A stretch of 9,328 nucleotides of DNA. Source: Deltaproteobacteria bacterium (GTDB lineage Bacteria > Myxococcota_A > Polyangia > HGW-17 > SLPX01). The stretch is taken from positions 1-9,328 of the forward strand of contig JAABSF010000078.1 in NCBI GenBank assembly GCA_011390535.1. The letters are read 5' to 3'. The translations under genes were made by a program, and so were the position numbers. The notes under the pieces are model-generated. The model searched no databases and had not been told where the DNA came from. It saw only the letters and a program-made list of their open reading frames with translations. This document shows positions 6,311 through 9,328 of the stretch, piece by piece. Within the stretch, counting starts at the first letter, position 1. Every line of letters begins with the position of its first letter.

Positions 6311-7744
6311 TCATCGCGGATCAGTGATGCGCCCAATAAAAAGGATCGACCCGTTTTTCCTGTTCCTGATCAAAAACAAAAATGGATGACCTGCCCGAAA
6401 AACACCTCTGCGCTCCAAAATATGCACAAGATTTGTCGTAGTCACGGCTGCTGCTTCGGTCCCCTTTTCGTCCACCTCTACAAATGTCTTATGTACCACA
6501 TCGGAAATATACAATTCTCTATTGCTGTTTTTTCCTTTTATTCCTCGAAAATCAGCTTTGTCTTTAGAAAACGGTGCAGCCATACCTAATTCGATCAAAT
6601 GTTCTTTAAGTGACTGTTCCCATTCCACTCTAAATTTGGGCAAATAGACTTTTATTTTTTCGCTGCGCAAATGAGCCAGCCAAACTTTCAAAAGTGGCAC
6701 ACTGAGTTTTTTCTCCAGATCTGCAAGCCCATATTTCTTTTTCGGCAATAATATCACCATTGAGTATCTACCCCCTTTATAGGGCAATTCCAATATATGC
6801 ACTCCACCAACTGAGTTATGACGAAAATTCTTCCGTTGATACATTGTGGGGACTTTTATTGTTTCGCCCGGCTTTATATAAAAATCCCTAGGTGCGGTAC
6901 GCCGAGGCTCAAATTCCTTGCTCCACCTGCTTTTGAAATACATGGCATTAGCCACCACAAGTCGAGTCTTTGCACCTAACATCTCCTTTTTAATGATGTT
7001 CTTGATTTTGTTTTTTGTTTTTTTTCCAACCCACCTATTGATTCTATTGGCCGCAGCTGATGAGTTAGTAAAATTGATGTTTTCCGCTGTGCAATCATAG
7101 CTTTGTTTTAGTATTCTCTTATATCCCGACAAAAGGGGAACCCCACGTTGAACAAATATTTTGTTCGCCAGGATAAACTCTGTTTTGCTTTTTTTACCAA
7201 GGGCTTTGCTTCTGTTTATCAACGAGCGAAATGATGCATGCAGTTCTTCCGGTTTGGTTCCATAATTCATGACTTTTCTTATATCGTCGGCTGTTTTTCC
7301 ATGGGCTCCGGCATAGAGCATGGCCATCACGGAAGAAATAGAGAGCGGAGAAAAAAACAAATTTCCTTCTTTTTTTCCTAACTGCTTGTACAAACTCAAC
7401 GCGAATTTGTTTCCACCATAAACAAAAGATCTCTGAGCATTTGAAATCCCCTGCTTTTTTGATGTAGGGTCGTCACTACCTTGTGGATTCCCCTTATTCC
7501 TTAACCCACGGATTATCTTGGCATATTCTTTCTCCTTCCCTTGAGCTTTCCGCTTATAAAATAGGTTATTCGCCCTCCTCCTCAAAGTGTTCTCTTCCAT
7601 TGTTTTTGGAAAAACTCCGGCCCTTGCAGGGAACCACTTCGGGAACCGAGACTCTTTTTCCGCTCTATCGCTGGTCCATCCCAGTGAAAACAGCACAGCA
7701 AACAAAACAACCATTACACAACTCTTTGATTTGTTTTTCGCCAT
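6311..7744 (-). CDS. Secreted serpin (serine protease inhibitor, family I4)
   Basis: I take the start as ATG 7744-7742, 8 nt after GGAG (7756-7753); a TTG directly before it is only 5 nt away. The product is 477 residues with a signal peptide (MAKNKSKSCVMVVLFAVLFSLGW), so periplasmic or extracellular. A Lys/Arg-rich extension of about 85 residues precedes the serpin fold, which starts near NKFALSLYKQL (112) and includes FSPLSISSVMAMLYAGAHGK, VVANAMYFKSRW, and PFLFLIRNRKNGSILFIGRI. The reactive-centre loop hinge is intact: E426-K-G-T-E-A-A-A-V-T435, the small-residue pattern of inhibitory serpins. Counting 17 from Glu426 places P1 at Ile442 (Ile-Leu), but loop length is uncertain and Arg445/446 are close. 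The gene is AT-rich beside its neighbours, consistent with horizontal acquisition, as often proposed for bacterial serpins. It is convergent to metS and stands alone. Confidence 0.92.
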   Translation of the reverse strand: MAKNKSKSCVMVVLFAVLFSLGWTSDRAEKESRFPKWFPARAGVFPKTMEENTLRRRANNLFYKRKAQGKEKEYAKIIRGLRNKGNPQGSDDPTSKKQGISNAQRSFVYGGNKFALSLYKQLGKKEGNLFFSPLSISSVMAMLYAGAHGKTADDIRKVMNYGTKPEELHASFRSLINRSKALGKKSKTEFILANKIFVQRGVPLLSGYKRILKQSYDCTAENINFTNSSAAANRINRWVGKKTKNKIKNIIKKEMLGAKTRLVVANAMYFKSRWSKEFEPRRTAPRDFYIKPGETIKVPTMYQRKNFRHNSVGGVHILELPYKGGRYSMVILLPKKKYGLADLEKKLSVPLLKVWLAHLRSEKIKVYLPKFRVEWEQSLKEHLIELGMAAPFSKDKADFRGIKGKNSNRELYISDVVHKTFVEVDEKGTEAAAVTTTNLVHILERRGVFRAGHPFLFLIRNRKNGSILFIGRITDPR

Positions 7745-7871
7745 CAACTTATCTCCATTTCATTTAATCAAAACACTCCCTTAAAAAATCTTAATGATTT
7801 AGACCGGAAACAACCTCTACCCCATCGGTGTCTTTTTGTACCATAATCAACATAACCCACTCAGCCATATC

Positions 7872-7976
7872 TGTTATGACCCTTAACAACAACACCTACT
7901 TCAATATTCGGAAATATTGCATTCTCTCCCAATAAACCTTCTACACATTGAGGAGTTGATATTCCTGCGTATCAAC
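7872..7976. promoter_or_regulatory. Cluster of three short dyads upstream of the serpin
   Basis: TGTTA (7872-7876) with TAACA (7884-7888); CAATATT (7902-7908) with AATATTG (7913-7919); and GTTGATA (7955-7961) with TATCAAC (7970-7976). All are perfect inverted repeats with short spacers, 130-230 nt upstream of the serpin start. They could be operator sites, small RNA stems, or chance in AT-rich DNA. Confidence 0.3.
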
Positions 7977-7987
7977 ACCCTGTAAAC

Positions 7988-8030
7988 GAACCCCGACTCG
8001 CTCCCGGCTCCTCGGTCCGGGGTTCTGGAA
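7988..8030. repeat. Hairpin-forming repeat, left copy of an inverted pair
   Basis: GAACCCCG (7988-7995) and CGGGGTTC (8018-8025) form a perfect 8-bp stem. Positions 8004-8030 match the complement of 9104-9130 at about 21 of 27 bases, sharing CCTCGGTCCG. On the minus strand the stem lies just after the gene-fragment stop and could act as a weak terminator, but no T-run follows. Confidence 0.45.
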
Positions 8031-8036
8031 TGGAAA

Positions 8037-8276
8037 CTATCTAATAAATCTCACAGGCCATTTGAAGGCCGAACTTCCATCATCAAATTCAACATCCATC
8101 TTTGCCAAAATAATCCTGTCGGAGATTCGTTCCAGCGTCACACTTCCTTCCGTTCCTTGAATCAAACGGGTGGCGATTCCACCTGACCAGGAATAAAGCC
8201 CCACAACTATACCGCCCTCTTCAACACATGCCGGCTCAGTTTGAGCGGTGCAATCTGAAGCAATTACCGCAAACAC
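8037..8276 (-). pseudogene. 3' gene fragment, possibly of a beta-rich secreted or lipoprotein-type protein
   Basis: From GTG 8276 this frame gives 79 residues; it is open back to about 8310, adding AEGELSVGERK before the Val. It ends with TAG at 8037-8039. Visible features are two Cys (SDCTAQTEPAC), then GGIVVGLYSWSGG and a tail with GSVTLERISD and DVEFDDGS, a strand-rich pattern I associate with C-termini of uncharacterised secreted proteins. It starts right where the subtilase frame stops, one frame over. It may be the end of another gene joined by deletion, or the out-of-frame continuation of the subtilase (GGIVVG and the SWSG could fit there). GGAGAG upstream of GTG leaves a small chance of a real short gene. 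Confidence 0.4.
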
Positions 8277-8304
8277 TTTTCTCTCTCCGACGCTTAGTTC
8301 TCCT

Positions 8305-9030
8305 TCAGCTCATATTGACCACATCGGCACCCGCATTGACCACCCTTTGCAAATTTGCAAGAGATGAAAACAGCCCACCTGTTTCACCAAATAATAGGGT
8401 AAGTTTGTCTCCCAATATATCCGAAGCGAGACCGCTCACTCCGATGCCATTATCGGCAGCCACCATCATACCTGCAACGATGGTGCCGTGACCGTTATCG
8501 TCATCATTCATGGCTGATGTATAAGCACCATCTTTTCCCGTGACATCGGCAATGGTCACATCAGCAAATTCCGAATCTATCCAATTGATCCCGCTGTCTA
8601 CAATTCCAAGTTTAACAGGAAACAAAGCCAGCGAACCTCTCAATTCTTCTATGATAGTGTTTGCTACATCAGCTTCCAAATCTTGATAGAAGCAGCGATA
8701 CTCTGCATCCAAACTATAATTATCGTTTTTTACCGGACAGTTGTCTTTAAACAATGTAAGCTTCAAGTCATATCCGGCATGCCCAACTGCTTCATCGCTT
8801 TCAAGAGCAGAAATGGCCTTATCCAGATCTTCTTTTGTATTGGTTTTTAACTTGATTTGTAGCATCCCAAGATTTGAGATTTGTCCCACGATTTCACCGG
8901 AAACCAAATCAGCCAATCTTTCCCGCGATGTTTCATATTTTCCCTCAACCAGTGAGACAACAACCAAATTATCGGCTACCTTAACTTTTTCCCCCTCCTC
9001 TGTCAGCTGTTGTCGGACTTTTAACGCCAA
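8305..9030 (-). pseudogene. Truncated S8 (subtilase) serine protease remnant
   Basis: A 241-residue frame. Residues about 20-88 look like an inhibitor-type propeptide (VADNLVVVSLVEG, GMLQIKL). The catalytic domain begins near 138 with VKLGIVDSGINW, carrying catalytic Asp145, and continues to DDDNGHGTIVAGMM with catalytic His181. It reaches AGADVVNMS, where TGA stops it. The Ser motif (GTSMAxP) and the oxyanion Asn region are missing, so it cannot be a working protease. The N-terminus also lacks a signal peptide: the only start is TTG 9030 and an in-frame TAA lies five codons before it. Both ends therefore look lost. Family members are usually exported and longer than 350 residues. The gene sits upstream of the serpin on the same strand, within the repeat-flanked block. 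A sequencing error alone would not restore the Ser region, which I do not see in the window. Confidence 0.7.
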
Positions 9031-9328
9031 TGTTGCGTGTTTTCCTTAATTTTCTATCAATTATTATTATTGATCATCATACTAACGAGATACTCAGGAG
9101 GCTGTTCAAAACAACGGACCGAGGGGCCGGCAGATTTTTCGTGATCCACAGGACGTAGTTGTGGCTTTTAGGCGCCCGTCTGCAAGCCTCTCTAAACCCC
9201 AGATGAATGTTATTGCCCCCAAACACTAATCGGCATTTTTGATATTTATAGGGATGAAGTTACGATTTCTTACGATCTTGGATAAAAATCAGCGGCCACG
9301 CCTCTCCCTTTCTTTTTTCCTGCGCTCT
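9031..9328. other. 298-nt right-hand region with no supported gene
   Basis: No convincing coding frame. It contains an AT-rich dyad (ATCAAT 9056-9061 with ATTGAT 9069-9074), the repeat described at 9098-9190, and a TTACGAT direct repeat (9260 and 9270). The last 30 or so bases are C/T-rich. Confidence 0.6.
9098..9190. repeat. Nested stem structure containing the right copy of the inverted repeat
   Basis: GAGGCT (9098-9103) pairs with AGCCTC (9185-9190), GCAGA (9130-9134) with TCTGC (9179-9183), and CCACA (9146-9150) with TGTGG (9160-9164), giving a nested, nearly coaxial fold. The first bases, GAGGCTGTTCAAAA, look like the terminal repeat of some DDE-type insertion sequences. Positions 9104-9130 match 8004-8030 in inverted orientation. 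It could be a mobile-element end, an intergenic palindromic repeat, or a small structured RNA; I cannot decide. Confidence 0.4.

Larger units (their letters stand above)
7745..8036. other. 292-nt AT-rich intergenic region upstream of the serpin
   Basis: No convincing gene in any frame. It is the likely promoter region of the serpin (minus strand), but I could not pick a confident -35/-10 pair. It holds three inverted repeats and the repeat at 7988-8030, described separately. Confidence 0.6.

Noticed and set aside
7745..7747. TTG as start of the serpin, giving MMAK
   Set aside because: The ATG immediately after it has better spacing from GGAG and changes the product by only one residue.
7770..7850. 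A sigma-70 promoter for the serpin on the minus strand
   Set aside because: TTGTTT and TAAGAT-like hexamers are present but only about 14 nt apart, so the match is too weak to annotate.
8290..8310. TGA after VVNMS in the subtilase read as Trp (NMSW) through a variant genetic code
   Set aside because: The frame beyond the TGA reads RRTKRRREKSVCG, unlike a subtilase, and the other genes in the window have no in-frame TGA.

Overview
The window looks like a chromosomal stretch of a Gram-negative bacterium, possibly of the Deltaproteobacteria sensu lato (Myxococcota, Desulfobacterota or Bradymonadota type). That placement is an inference: two class III (Flp/Tad-type) prepilin-like proteins lie beside a secreted protein of a kind I associate with those groups, and there is no rRNA or marker gene to confirm it. 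Base composition is mixed. The pilin, SDR and transporter genes are moderately GC-rich, while the serpin is visibly AT-rich.

Layout. (1) 1-2644, plus strand: a pilus/secretion-type cluster. It holds the 3' end of an unknown gene, a long TadE/TadG-like pseudopilin (209-1483), an exported protein with two related domains (1552-2367), and a small Flp-like prepilin with a long leader (2354-2644). Shine-Dalgarno sites are good and the last two genes overlap. (2) 2645-2866: a structured leader with several stem-loops and a second, degenerate copy of the start of the next gene. The hairpins resemble ends of IS200/IS605-type elements. (3) 2867-6217, plus strand: three overlapping genes. These are an extended SDR fused to a C-terminal zinc-binding module, a 12-TM sodium:neurotransmitter-symporter (NSS) family transporter, and its 34-residue MetS-type small subunit, which is too short for usual ORF calling. 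A perfect 20-bp palindrome follows. (4) 6311-7744, minus strand: a secreted serpin with an intact hinge in its reactive-centre loop. (5) 7745-9328: a region of decay. It has dyads upstream of the serpin, a non-functional S8 subtilase remnant with Asp and His but no Ser, a small 3' gene fragment, and imperfect inverted copies of a repeat on both sides of these remnants.

Function. The first block probably contributes to a Tad-like surface apparatus. The third block is a Na+-coupled amino-acid importer (MetPS-like) cotranscribed with an unusual oxidoreductase. The serpin is probably a periplasmic or extracellular inhibitor of serine (or cysteine) proteases. A decayed subtilase next to it is suggestive but does not prove that it was the target.

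No CRISPR array, tRNA, rRNA or intact transposase was seen. The points most worth a second look are the SDR-zinc fusion, the duplicated gene start around a structured leader, the hydrophilic repeat tail on the transporter, and the serpin beside a protease remnant bracketed by inverted repeats.
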